Assembly: GCA_024741835.1 (NCBI GenBank)
Contig: JAENRP010000092.1
Span: 89,540 to 153,539 of the forward strand
Source of the DNA: Diplocarpon mali
Lineage: Eukaryota > Ascomycota > Leotiomycetes > Helotiales > Drepanopezizaceae
Length of the DNA stretch: 64,000 nt
Direction: 5' to 3'
Below are positions 34,961 through 47,500 of the stretch, in pieces; positions within the stretch are counted from its first letter, which is position 1, and the number at the start of each line of letters is the position of its first letter. The notes under the pieces were generated by a model. That model was given only the letters and a program-made list of their open reading frames with translations. It did not search any database and was not told the DNA's origin. The translations under genes were made by a program, and so were the position numbers.

Positions 34961-36401
34961 CACCACCGTCTCGTTCTCTGCTCCCCTCGCCGAGAGATGT
35001 TGAGATGGAAAGCGATAGCTACTGTATCCCTAGTCAAGGCAAACGGAAAGCATCAAGAGCATACGGCCACTGAAAGTGCCAAAGCTCCATCTCCATCTAC
35101 ATCGATGCCATTACCCTGTCGCAGAGCCGGGCGTTGGGTAGGGTGGGGCAGGCGTGCCTTTACCCGGATAGCTCGGGTAAAAGATGGCTACCCGGCTGAG
35201 TCTCGGTAACCCGGATACCCGCCCCCGGGATCCCGGGTCTTATCCGGCTAACACCCAGACGGATCATCTGTAGCTGGGAACCCATCATCACGGTAGGGTT
35301 TCAGCCTAGTCTTGAGCGTATGTTGGAAAACCTGCAAATACTCCCTCTCTGCTCCCTCGCAGGAGGGGCTGGGTGGATGAGGTGGGCTGAACACGAAACA
35401 TATCACATCTGCCAGCTACGCGGCCGGAAAATCCACTTCTCCTCGAGTGCTCGGATACCCCACCAGGTGTTGATATACTCTCTGGGCATATTCTCCCCCG
35501 GCAAAGGGCTGTCTACTGGGTACCTTTGCGCCAGAGCCTATGGATGTATTCGAGAGCACCCCGGGCCCAACTCTGGTCAGTCCGACTCGTGGATCGGAGG
35601 TCACCGTTTGCGTATGTCGTGGATTTGATATAGGTCCACTGCTGGACTAATGTGTTGTGATGTTCCACACGTGACTAGAAGCAACATGTGAGGTCAAGCC
35701 CAGCCCGTAACGCAGGCTCAACGCGGCCGGGTATACTTATGAGTGTCTTGTATCCTGTTTTGAGTATCGACGTTACCTTGGATATCGCCGAACAAAGAAG
35801 CAGGATGGTTTTATTGCACGCCGTACCAATGGTCGCCTCCCTTATTTCTCACTCGTCCCTCTTACACTTCCATCATGCTAAGTGTTCACCTGTAGGGCTG
35901 GATATCATGAATGAAGCTGCATATTTCACTTGTCTGAAAGGGGAACCATGTACTAAGCTGCACACATGCAATTGAATAGTAGCGAGCTAAGAAGAGCGCA
36001 CGAATGCCATTTTCCGGGCGTGGCATTCCGAGGATCTTTCTCTGATGCTCGCGGTTCCCTCCGATTAACTCTCCCCCCGTTGAGAGGAGGGAGCCCTCAT
36101 ATCTCTATTAGATGCACCTTGCCGCAAACCAAAAGGCATCAACCGCAAAGAGCATAGCAGTCCTCAAACTAAAACCGGGTACGCCGTACGCCCTCGCTGT
36201 TATGCCCCCCCTCGCATGTCGCTTAGTGGAAGTATCATGAGTCGATTCGAGGCGGACTCTTAGAGTGCGTGTTGCCTTTCCCGAATGGAGAGGCGGAGCG
36301 GGATTCATCGGTACTGTGAAATGTGTTAGGTAAATCCCAGATGTCCTCTCCAAGTTGCAGCAGCAGAGCCCTTGCTTGGCAAGAATCAGGTACTGGGCAA
36401 C
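34961..36401. other. Intergenic region with CCCGG-rich inverted repeats
   Basis: Past the pseudogene there is no convincing gene. A cluster at about 35158-35260 is rich in ACCCGG and CCGGGT words and can fold back (TTTACCCG...CGGGTAAA with a 7-base loop). The rest holds only small overlapping frames. Confidence 0.5.
35158..35260. repeat. ACCCGG/CCGGGT word cluster with hairpin
   Basis: TTTACCCGGATAGCTCGGGT begins a perfect 8-bp stem around a 7-base loop, ending AAA. Further ACCCGG and CCCGGG words follow within 90 bp (TACCCGGCTGAG, AACCCGGATACCCG, CCGGGATCCCGGGT). It is non-coding; a transposon end or a structured element are both possible. Confidence 0.55.
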
Positions 36402-37520
36402 TCACGATCTCCTCCTCTCCCCCTCTTTCCGGAAACCCTCAATAGTCTTCAGCATCTCCTTTCGGCCTCCGTTGGCATCTACCAACTTCCCGCCCATACT
36501 CATGCTAACCTTCTCCCTCGCATTGGCACTCAGCAGCCTCTTGAGCAGCAGATGGCGCATCTGAATACATACATAAACTCCACAATCGCTGCTATTCTCC
36601 TGCTGCGGACTGTCCTCTAGGTTCATAAAGCGCAGTGGCTTTCCTAACAACTGGCCTATCTTATTCGTCGCCAGCAGCGCCTCGTTGTAGTTAGAGGGAG
36701 TTAGGGAATCATAGTGAAATGCCACTCCGTCGATCACAGATACGAGGAGTAGGGACCAGTGCGAGCCGCCTTCTGCGACGGAGACATTACGTGCGTCGTT
36801 TATTGGGAGGAAGATGTGCGTTGTACGCGAGAAGTTTGGCAGTGCTTCTTTGAGGGTTAGGGGGTCCGGGGTCTGCATCAGCATGAATGCCATCGAGGGG
36901 CGCAGAAGGACGATGTGCGAGGATGGGTATCTGCGGAGTTCCTCACGCTCGAGGTATCTGCCCACATTGTCAGTGGCTAGCGAGTGAAGACGGTGGGTGT
37001 AAGGTTGTACTCTTCCCAGAAAGCGATTGTCTGCGAGGAGCATTAGATTGTACACGAGGGTAACGCGGAGGGGGCGCACGTTGTCTGTAAGCCAGTCATT
37101 CTTCAGCGTGTCAACGTCCTCCTTCGTCACTGTGCCCAACAATCAGTCTCTCGCCCTCGATCTCATCGTGGATAACATTGCAACTTACGGCGGATGTCGT
37201 AATCTGCGGCACCATACCAGTCAGTACTCTGTTTACGCACTCTGCAAGTTTCCGGCCAGATACATACAGCTAAGATAGGCATCGTCTGGAGCCAGCTGTT
37301 TCCATGCCAGCCAATTGTTAGCCTGTGCTTTGCCGAAAAAAAACCATTGCTTGCACGAGTTCTTTTCTATCCAGAGGTCTGTTGAATGGCAGAGCGGGGA
37401 GAGCCCGGGACGACTGAATTGTAAGGTGTGCGGAAGTTGAACCAAGGAGCTGGCACGTACCGAATCTCCAAAGTGTCTGCTCACTCTGCCCTTGAACGGG
37501 TGGAAGCCGTCGCGTCCCAT
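36402..37520 (-). CDS. Deneddylase of the DEN1/SENP8 type (C48 peptidase) with micro-exons
   Basis: Six exons were reconstructed: 37520-37461, 37295-37268, 37203-37189, 37129-37080, 37030-37011 and 36957-36402 (60, 28, 15, 50, 20 and 556 nt), totalling 242 residues. All five introns are GT-AG and every junction keeps phase. The splicing yields the family phrase LAPDDAYLSYYDIRLTKEDV, then DWLTDN, then TIAFWEEYLEREELRRYPSS. The Ulp1-type triad is visible: His in GGSHWSLLLV, Asp in AFHYDSL, Cys in SSDCGVYVC, with the oxyanion Gln in SPQQENSSDC. The small size and lack of a SUMO-protease N-terminus favour the NEDD8-specific branch, which cleaves Nedd8/Rub1 precursors and conjugates. An unspliced 246-codon frame (37142-36402) reads through two introns and gives a wrong N-terminus. 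Confidence 0.85.
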
Positions 37521-38391
37521 TCTGTCTGGGTCGTGTATCTTTTGTTTGTGTATCGGAGGGAGACGCTGACGCTGTACCTTTACCCAGGTAGGTACTGAGT
37601 GAGGGAATGATAAGGTAGGGTAGGTACTTCACGTGCACTTCTCTCGCTGCAGGCGCTGCAGCATCAGGCAATTGGCGGGGTAAGGCTGGTTGGTGATTAT
37701 GGGTCGGAGGGGAGAAGGGGGTTGAGCGTCGGACGGAAGGATTGCGGTGCGAAGGGGAGGTAAGCACGCAACCTTTGAGGGAAGTTGGAGAGATTGAAGG
37801 ATTCGGAAATTGGAGAGCCACCTCACCGTCACGCTCTGGGAGTCGCATGGAAAGTTACAATTGCTGTCGTCGCTCATCCAGGGTTGTCCCTCGAAGTCTG
37901 CTGTCGATGTAGGGTGAGTCAGGCCGCTCCGCTCATCCCATCCCGCGGCGTTTCGGCTGCGGCGAGACATGTACATCACAGGTGTAGGTAGGCTACGGTA
38001 GCAATTGATGATCGTCCTCAACAACTATAACCTTTCCAGCTTCACTCACGACAGTGCAAGACCATTGATTCACACATCTCTCTCTCCCCCCATCTCTGAG
38101 TCTCTCTGAGCCCCATTCATGTTTAGCCTGGCTTTCCCACGATCATAGCTCTCATTGAGATATCTGCCTCACGACGCTCATTGCACCATTACACCGCGAA
38201 AGACATCGGCAAGACAGCTAGCTAGCTTCCTGCAAATCGATCCATCATCAGTCGAGAAACCCGCCGTCGTCTGGCCGAACGTCCCACAACCATACAGAAC
38301 GTAGAGACTTTCAAACCCGCGAATAGCTCGTACCGTGCCGCATTCAGGCAAGATAGCAACTGGTAGCTCCGGAGATCATAACCCTCAAATC
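37521..38391. promoter_or_regulatory. Promoter region upstream of the deneddylase
   Basis: This is about 870 bp between the deneddylase start and the stop of the next upstream gene, both on the minus strand. It includes CT-rich tracts at about 38078-38110. The overlapping 130-176 codon frames have no domain and are probably chance. Confidence 0.45.
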
Positions 38392-41300
38392 TTAGGAGAT
38401 CTTTCGACCCTCCGAAATTTCCTTTCGAATCTTCTCCTGATTCTTGCGCCAATCTTTCTCGGTCTGGCTGGTTGGATTTTTCTTGAGATCACCTATAGTC
38501 TCTTTGATGATAATCTGAGCTGAAGAATATGTCGACGCCATCTCAGCCTTCTTGTCATCAAGTTTGCGAACTATCAGACTCCGTTCATTCTCCCGATTCT
38601 TCGCCAGGCTGTTCAGAATCTTAGTGCCATTCTCTTTGTACTGATCAACGAGAAGGTCCATCTTGTCCTCTTCTTCCGAGAGTCGGATTAGCATCTCCTA
38701 AAACCGGCGTTAGTACCCAGTCAGGAAATCTGAACCCACGACACTACTCACATCTGCGATTCGATGAACTGCTTGACCCGCTGCGTTGTAATGGGGACGA
38801 AGCGCAACATTCCACCGGTCATTATCTCTCTCTTGCGATGGTGTTTGGACAGATTCACTAGATCGCGACTCAGATGAAGAGCCGGTGGTGATATCACTCT
38901 GAATCATATTATCATGTTCGTTACGTCTATTTCTGTCCACACGGGTGCTTTGTTGATAGTCTTTAGCCTGGCGTCTTCCTATATCTGTATAGCTCCCATG
39001 CTTCTGGCGTGGGTTGACAGACGTGCTTTCCCGTGGAAGTTCGGGTAGTGCCTGCTGAACCTCGTGCCGACGTGCAGCTATGCCGTAGACTCGGGCAATT
39101 GGCGATCCACCAGTGTTGCCCTGCAGTCTCAATTCTGAATTTGCCTGGATCAACTGCTTCGAAGCGCTACTATGGAGTCGCGCGGTAAATCCGTTTGGTT
39201 TACGAGCCTGCTCGATGAAGGGGTCGACCAAATCGACCTTCGGCTCGATTACATGTTTAGATCCTACAGCATTGTACGTGCCGTTGTTGGTTTTCTCATG
39301 AGGGACGTAGCGGCTATTCAACTCTTTGGGCGAAGACGGTCGAGGCTTGGGCTTATTACCCAAGGAAATGGTCGGGCCAAAGATTTGAGAAAACCTTCTA
39401 TCTCGTCGCCGTGGCGGTGCCAACGAACTCTCGACTATGGGCTCTTGTAGCTGAATCGGCTTGTTGATTAGAGGTTCGGCTAATCGTTCCTTGAGCTTGT
39501 GAATGTGGTCAATTGGGTTCTCAGCCGCAATCGGGCTTCCTCTATCATTAACTCGTGATGGCTGTGAACTTTGTCGACAGTCAGCTCCTCGGCGGATTGT
39601 CTTTGATCTTCTCTCGAGCACAGGAGGACTACTCTCAAACCCGACTTGGTCAATCTCCATATTTTCCAAATACATATTATTCACTTCCATGGTATGTGCC
39701 GGACTGCTGTCCAGTCTCTTCGGAGGACTGAGTTCCTCTGCCAGGTTTTCCCTGACGCGCTTTCTCTTCCGATCATTCAGCACACTCGCCGGGCTAGCGC
39801 TCTTGCCAATCACTGCAGGCCTCTGACTGGTCATCCGAACCGCGCCTGTAGTAATGCCTTGATTTCGAGCGCCTTCGCGGTCAAATTCTATGACACGGGG
39901 TTTACGATCGATATCCTTGCGGACCGAGGATATGTGTTCGACGGCTGGCTCGGCTGCATGGATCTCGCCTTTCTCGGTTTGGTGGCGTTTAGCAGGAATT
40001 GGTTCAATTCCGTTAATCTTTCTTTTCTTTGGCTGATCAACCGAAACGAGTTCCTCCACTACGTACTGCGCGGCTTGCTGCAAGCCGGGAGTGAGATCAT
40101 TCTCAACGCAGGCTACAGAAATATATCTTGTGTTCTGATCTATAGAGATCACATCCAGATCTTCTCCAGTGGAGACTGGTACCTGCTTGGAAATCACCCT
40201 GCTAGGTTGTTCAATTTGAGATTGTGCCATACAGTCATTTGTAGTTCCAGTGATCAAGGGGATTGGAAACTCGTCAACTTCCATAGGCAAACTTTCGTCT
40301 GTTGACTTTTGTGGAGAGCTTGCCTCATCAACCTCTTCTCCAATCTCAAGCAGCTTCAAAACCTCTGCCGGCTCATCTGTACTTGCCTGCGCTGAGGTGT
40401 CTGCCTTGTGACCTTGATTGACGGTTTGGGATTGACTCGGCACTCGAATATTGGAATTCATCGCAGACTTCAGTCGAACGGCTTGCTGAGGGTCATTTTG
40501 ATTGCTGTCGCTGTTCAATACAACAACGGCGTTGTTTAACTTAGCCGCCAGGTCGAGCGTAGATTCTATGGTCTTCTTTTTGATATCGACAGCGGGTGCC
40601 ACTGGATACTTGGAGATAATAAACCGGTTTGGAGTTTTGGCTGTCTTCTGGGTCTTAGGGCTGTACGAGTCCTCGTCGTGTCCTTGATTTATGATTGATG
40701 CAATTGGCTTGTTATTGACCTTCTCGGCTTTCTTCCGGGGTTCCGAAATGTCTTGTGTCACAGTCTTGTTATTGAGAATCGCTTGAAATTGGGATTTAGA
40801 CTTGAGATTAGCGTTTTGGGGCTCTTCGATCTCTCTCTCGAATTCCGCGTCTTCCTGGCTTTCGTCGGCGCCGCGCATCTTGTCCTTGGCCTTAGCTGCT
40901 GCAGTGCGTTGACTATGTCTTGTACCTGCGACAGGTATTAATGCAGCTGGAGCGGATTGCCGCTTCTTTGAATACACGGCTTTCTTGGAGACTTTGGGGA
41001 CTTTGGCAGTTGGAGCAGCTTCTTTTGGGTTGGTCTTGGCCGCTACATCTATCACTTTCTTTTTGATAGACATGAGCACTTGGTCATCTTCCGGTATTTC
41101 GAACATATCACCCGCTGTTGGGTCTTCCGCCTGGATCGTCGAGGCTGTAGGCGAATTGATGGAATACCGCTTTATTTTGGCCCCAACTTCGGCAGATTTA
41201 TTGATCTCCAACCTCGTAGGATGACCCTTTGTTGGCTTTGCCATGGGCTTTGGTGGTTTGCTGCTCGCTGTATCTCTTGATGTTGGGGCATCATGAGCGT

Positions 41301-43548
41301 CCGCCATAGCGAAGGAATTATCCATGACGTGATTGTCTGCCTTCACTGGCTGCCAGGCAGATTGTCTCTCGAGAATGGCAGGCTCAATGACTTCCTCTAC
41401 TGGCTCGTCTGGAACACGTTTCTGCCCTGTTGAAGCAGTCGACTTTTCTCCGGGTTTAGCGATTGGAGAAGTGCCCTTTACTCGAGTCTTTTTGTTCTCA
41501 GCAGGAAATTTCTTGAGTGCGAACTTGGCGTCCTTCTGTAAAAGAACCCTATCCAACTTCCCGGGCTCGTAGTAGTCGTCTCCGAAAGAAATACTGCTCA
41601 TAGCTTGTGGGGTCTGGTTGCCGGCGTTGTGAGGAAGTTTTATAGGCTTCTTTGCTTGTGGTTTGATCTTGGGCTTTCTTGGAATCGCGGGGACAACTTT
41701 GACATATGAAGCATTGGGGTCAAATGTCTTGGTTTTTCTTCCTTTAGGACTTGCACCATAGCGATTTTCTTCGGCTATAATAGGCTCTTCTGCTGCGCCA
41801 TAACACTCCGGATCTGCTTCAACAGAATTAGCAACATTATGCGAGACCTTCGTAGCGACTTGAGATTTGGGCCGATTTGTAGCTCCCGTTCTAAGCTTTT
41901 CTTCCCCGGGGCTTCCTTCTGGCACATCCTCACTTTCACTCAGCACAGGTGTGCTCTTCCGTACGAACACTGTCTGTGCTGCGGTCATTGCTTTGGGCCT
42001 GCTTCCTGAACCATCAAGATCCTGGATGGGACTTTCACTCGTGATTTGGCTGTACGAAGTCTTCTTGCTTCTTTGTGAATGACCTGCAAGCTGACTGTTT
42101 TCGACGAAGACAAAATCGAGTTCTTTCTCCTGAAGTAAGGCTCTGAAGCTGTTCAAGCATGATTTGGCTACAGAGAATTGCGCTCTCTCCAGCGCAATGG
42201 GCTGGGAATCCAGGAAGCATTTTCCTTTCTCTTTGGATAACTCCAGTATGATTCGTTCGGAATCATCTTGGGAGTCTTTATTCTCCAGCATTGTAATGCT
42301 CTTGACCAATTCAAGTGGAATATCCAGGATTGAGTCAAATTCATGCTCATGTAATGGCGCTAACAGAGTAAGTTGGTATTGGTCGACGAAGAGGTTGCAG
42401 TTGTGTTCCGCTGAGCCTAGCTGACCTTCAGGCACCATACGGACAAAGGTCGTAAAGAAGAATGTGCCGTTACTTTGAGTCTGTCAATTCCTGTTTTATC
42501 AATAAAATGATGGTTGCTTACGTTTCTTCTCTGTTGAACTTGGGGAGCAGGTTGTCCAGGAAATTTTGAAGCCGTTGTCCCCAGCCAATGTTGGACTGAC
42601 TGGCGGGTGGGAAGTCGGCGTAAAGGCTCTCATTATAGTCAATGGGGAAGAGCGATACGAGTGGAGTGCCTTCTGTAAACATAGTCCGGATCAAGCGTGC
42701 GTAGATGATCCTCAAAATTTCATCTCGCTCCTGAACAAGGTTTTCTCCGATGCTTCGTCTAAAAGAAGTGTGGTCAGCTCTGATATCCGCGAGAAGAGTC
42801 TCAGTAAGCTCACCTAAGGTTTTCTGGGGCAAGCTCCAATTTCTGCCGATTTTTTTCGCAGCCAGATACAAGCTGCACGCACAAAAGGCCGGCCTTATGG
42901 TGCTGTTAACATTTGGTATCCATGGGGGTTTCCCCAGCACAACGTACCCATCTTCGCATCTCGAAAGATCTTTCGTCTCCATGAAAAGATGTGAGGAGTT
43001 TCAATATGCACTCGGCTCCGATAGCGTCTTTGCGGCCCTCTAGAGCTGCAGATGCGTCATCCGCGTCTGCAATATTAACAGCCTCATGGAATAAAGAAGC
43101 CTGTCATTCTATCAATTAAGTTCACATCAGTGTGGATGACCAACATACCGCGAGCAAGTATAGGCCGCGTTCTGCTTCCTTGCCTTCAGCCGTTTGCAGA
43201 ATAATATCCACTATGAAGGCAAAGGTCGTCGGATCGAGCCGAGTGCAAAGGTTTTTGCCACCGTTTTCGAGTTTCTTCAGAAACTCTGCGACGCAGACTT
43301 CATGGATTGACATGGAACTTGTACTATACGCGCCCAGGACTTTATTGCTTTCCTTGATCAACGGCGACAGCCTGTGGCAATATCAGTAAAGCCCCGAGAA
43401 TGTAATTCTCAACTTACGAAATGACGCCACCCGCCTCCTGACGCTTCGCCAGCAGCTTCGATAGCTTGGCGAAAGTTGCCTCAAGCTTTCCATCTTTTGA
43501 TGAGGTAGCCAGCGTCGACAACTTCTTTGAAGAAGTTGTCGGAGCCAT
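38392..43548 (-). CDS. Large axis-type protein: N-terminal fold, disordered middle, C-terminal coiled coil (candidate SYCP2/Red1-like)
   Basis: Seven exons were assembled: 43548-43418, 43371-43149, 43100-42948, 42902-42814, 42758-42522, 42472-38752 and 38697-38392, giving 1,619 residues, all phases consistent. Residues 1-~270 are helical and ARM-like (FIVDIILQTAEGKEAERGLY; RRWHHKAGLLCVQLVSGCEK). Residues ~278-390 are beta-rich with a closing helix (NGTFFFTTFVRMVPEGQ; LLAPLHEHEFDSILDIPLEL; RIILELSKEKGKCFLD), like a PH-type module. About 400-1490 is Lys/Ser/Pro/Glu-rich and disordered. The last ~100 residues form a charged coiled coil (LIRLSEEEDKMDLLVDQYK; EKDWRKNQEKIRKEISEG). ARM + PH-like + linker + coiled coil is the plan of meiotic chromosome-axis core proteins (SYCP2, Red1, ASY3). 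Homology is inferred from architecture only. The exon 6 acceptor (AAAG) is weak; a CAG 8 nt upstream breaks the frame. Confidence 0.7.
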
Positions 43549-44561
43549 GCTTCGATCGGTAGTGCTGTATCACCCGTGGTGGAGAGGGGGTCTGGTGTCC
43601 AGACCGTATTCTTTGTTGGGGGCGGGAACTTGGACGATGTTGTTTTCTTCTGTATCGTTAGTTGCAGGCTTTGTCAGGAAATAGGATACTTCGGGTGCTG
43701 GTCACGGTGCAGATAATATGCTTCTCATTGATGTAGGCTGGCTTGATTTTCGAATCCTCGACGCGGAGTGCGATACATCACAACGCGTATCAAGTGAAAA
43801 GCAAAGAAAGTTGAAGATCAACCGCAATAAGAAGATAGCTATCTCGGAAAGAAGATGAAAAGATTCGTGACGCTGTTGACGCGACGCAAGGCTGCCAGCC
43901 CGGAAGGTGCGCGCCGCTGTGGGTAAGGGTACTTTACTAACCATATATTGGAGGCGCCTCATGTACCTCACCTACACGATCAAGTCTGATCATTCGCATT
44001 CGATCATCTGGATGGCAGTGGATTTTTGTTTGAGTTGTGCCAGGAAAGGAGGGAATAATGAAATGTGAAATGTGCGACGAGGCTGCCCTCCATGAGGAAG
44101 GAAATCTTACCGTCCTAGCGTGTAGGACAAGCGAGCAGAAATGGGACGGACAACCGCTCAATGTTCAGACGAAATGCTGGTTGGGATGCAAGGACCAATG
44201 CAGTTTAAGCGTTTCTACGAGAAACGTCGCGGTGAGAATCCGGGCCTAAAGCCGTTTGCTGTGTTTCCTTGCGATAGCAGGCTCTATACACACGTCTACA
44301 GTCACGTTTGACTTAACTGGATAGATCCAGCTCCTTCAATCTGCAAACTTCGCATTATCGTGACGCCTACCGGGGTGTCATCTGCATCATCTGGTCTTGA
44401 ACGTACATGAGCATTGAATAGAGACTGTGAAGAGCATCTTGTTGTCTGGTGACTGATCGGGCAGGGGCTCGGCTACCTCGCTCACATATAAATATGTATG
44501 TGTGTGTAAATATATGTCTAGAGGTATAATATATATGTATACCTCTTTGAATCGTGAGACG
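43549..44561. other. Intergenic region between axis-type gene and PEX1
   Basis: One kilobase between two minus-strand genes. It should hold the promoter of the gene at 43548 and the 3' UTR of PEX1. There is a TG/TA-rich simple stretch at about 44485-44540. No gene seen. Confidence 0.5.
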
Positions 44562-47500
44562 TCACATCAAGCTCGTCCGTCCCCCAACTTCCCTATTTCC
44601 CTCCCCACTCTTCATCTCTCCATTCCTCCCCACCACGAACTCTCTATAAATCGCCTCCAGTCGACCCCTCTCCTGCACACTGATACTCGCTCTCGTACTG
44701 CTCAAACTAAATTCTACATTCTTCCACTCAATGACAACCTCCTTTTGCTCTTGGACCTCGAACTCCCCTTTCCCCACCTCGTCCCCTCTCCTACCAATCT
44801 TCGCCCTTTTCTTCGCATTCTTGATCTCCGCCAGCTTCGCCGAAATCGCTGCCTTCTCAGCCAACAGCATCGATTTATTATGGCCAGCCTTAGACCGCGC
44901 TTCCGTCTCGAGTCGATCGGCTTCTTCGCCGTACCGGAATTGTAGGAAATTCCTCGCTCCAGCTCCGGCCGTCTCATTGGGTCGTTTGGTTCCACCCGAA
45001 ACCTCAGCATGGTCCTGATCGCCGAGCATGTCATGGATAGCGTCCAGATGAGCGTTGTATACCAACGCCTGCAAATCTGCGCCCGAGTAGCCATGTGTAC
45101 GGCTAGCAATTTCAGAGAGATTATCTAGCACCTCGCCGCTGAGCTTCAGCTTCGTGCCGAGGGCGCGGAGGATATCTATCCTATCGTCGCGGTCAGGCAG
45201 GTCGCAGATGAGCGACTTATCGAGACGGCCGGGCCGCAGCAACGCAGGATCAATGAGATCTGGTCGTGAGGTAGCAGCGAGGACGTAGACGCCCGATAGG
45301 CCTTCCGCGCCATCCATCTGCGTGAGGAGCTGGTTGACGACGCGGTCAGTCACGCCAGTCGAATCGTGGCCACGCTTGGGCGCGATAGAGTCGAATTCGT
45401 CGAAAAAGAGAACACAGGGCCTTGCCGCCTCGGCGCGGTCGAAAAGGTCCCTGACGGACTTTTCGGAGGCGCCGATGTACTTGTTGAGGATTTCAGGCCC
45501 CTTGACGGAGATGAAGTTCAGACCGCATTCGCCTGCTACGGCGGATGCTAGAAGGGTCTTGCCACAGCCAGGGTAGCCATAGAGCAGGAGACCTGAACGC
45601 AGTCGTAGAGGGCATTGTGCAAAAATGGGCGCATATATCGTGGGGTATTGAAGTGTTTCGAGCAGAATCTTCCGTGTGGAATGGAGGCCTCCAATTGAGG
45701 CGAATGTTGTCGTGCTGGTCTGAAGCGTCACATTGCGGAGGGATGCAGGCGTGAACCCCTTTAAAGCGCAGTCGAAGTCCTCACGGCTGAGTTGGACTCC
45801 TGCAGAGTCAATAACCTTCGAGTTTTGAGACACGGATCGGATCAAGGCTTCGCTTCGAGCTCGTGCGACGAGCATAACAAGATCGCCCGGCATGTATCCG
45901 TCTGTCTCGCCTGCAAGATCAAGGAAATCGAGATCTGGTGAAATGGTAAAGCCGTCAGACTTTCCAGACAACCCGGGATGACTCGCTGCACTTGAGCTAT
46001 CCATCCAGCCACCGTCTTCATCTTCTCCCGCACTGCCATCTGCTGTTGTTGGTCGACTTCCAAGGCTTTTCCTCTCGTGTGGCTCTTGCTCGGACACGTT
46101 TTGTTTGGCCACCATTTCGACGATTCTTCTCCTGCCTTCCTTGTTCGGTGCCTTTAAGCCAACGATCTCACGGACGACGTGCCCGCCAACAATTACATTG
46201 TGAAGCGACTCTTTGGCTTGAGCTGTAGCCAGCAACACAACACCACTATCTCTGCCACAGTATTGCTTGACAACGGCACAAATACCTTCGCTTATCTGCC
46301 TGCTGCGTCCATTCTCGCTGCCAACCTCGAGTTCCGTCTCGACAGGACATAACCTGTCTAGATCGTCCAGGATTACTATAGACCTGCCGCCCAGTCGAGC
46401 ACCCCATGCCGCGCTCATGAAGATCCGGGCAAAGGTTTCTTTAATCGCCGAGATTCGCGTCTCGTCGGTGACCATTTGCCGACACGAGAAGTACGTGGTA
46501 TGAGAGAGAGTCTCCAATCGGAGACGGTGAGCAAGTAGTTGTGCCACACTTGACTTCCCAGAACCCAACGCTCCAGTCAGGAGAACAGAGGACATATGTG
46601 AAAGGTGTGAGTAGAGCTGATCAATAAGACTGTTGATCCCGACTAGAACAGGAGCGTCCTGTGGAAGGGGATCACCAACCCCGCTTGTTTTTGAGAGTCT
46701 TGACGGCCGTGGAACAGCAGCTTGGACTTCGATTGTGAATTTTCGTTCAGAGCCGAGAAACCAGCTGCAAGTTGGCTTTGTAGGCGCCAAGGGCGGGTGA
46801 TCAAATCTAATTATGCCACCCTCCCACCCCGAAACCTGATCGCTGACATTGACTACGCCGAGAATAGACCCATCGGTGATAGGTCCGTCAAGTAAAGCAT
46901 CAGAACCTTCGGAGCCGTATGTCTTCGTAATGCGTCGACTCGCCTCTTCGCGTTCTGATATCGATTCTCCGCCAAATCTCAAGCCCTCGCTAGGTTTGGC
47001 TTTGCCTGTCGAGAATGGATAGATCTTGACTACTAAGCCGCCAGATTTTTGGATGGGCTGTAATGTGTCTTTCGGCCCTGGCGGGGCTTTTGGAACTTGT
47101 TGAGGGGCAGGCTCAAGCCTCACTACGCCACCCACAATATCCTCAGCTGCCGTTGCTGCGCAAAGAGCTGACGAGAGGGCAATGTGCTGGCTATCTGGCG
47201 GATCATCCCAAGCAACCAGCTTTGCAACAACCTTTGTGGCTAGCCTCCCAGATTCACCCAAACTATCGATTTCTTGCTGTTGTTTCTGCGCATCCATGGG
47301 CGTTTGCAGGCTTGTAGGTTTTACTACTGTCACACAAACCCATGTCATTCCTTTCAATGCTTTTGAGAGCAGCATGTCTCGGTCGACCCAGACTTTAAGC
47401 CCTTGGTCTTTGGAATCTTTATCATCATCAAACCATTCGCTACATAAACTTCGAGCGAGACCACGGAAGAACATAGCTGGACGAACTTCTTCGCGAGCAC

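Noticed and set aside
36402..37142. Single-exon reading of the deneddylase from 37142
   Set aside because: Its first ~60 codons translate two introns; the spliced version restores the conserved N-terminal half.
39646..40305. 219-codon plus-strand frame
   Set aside because: Antisense to the disordered middle of the 1,619-residue protein; no start context or domain.
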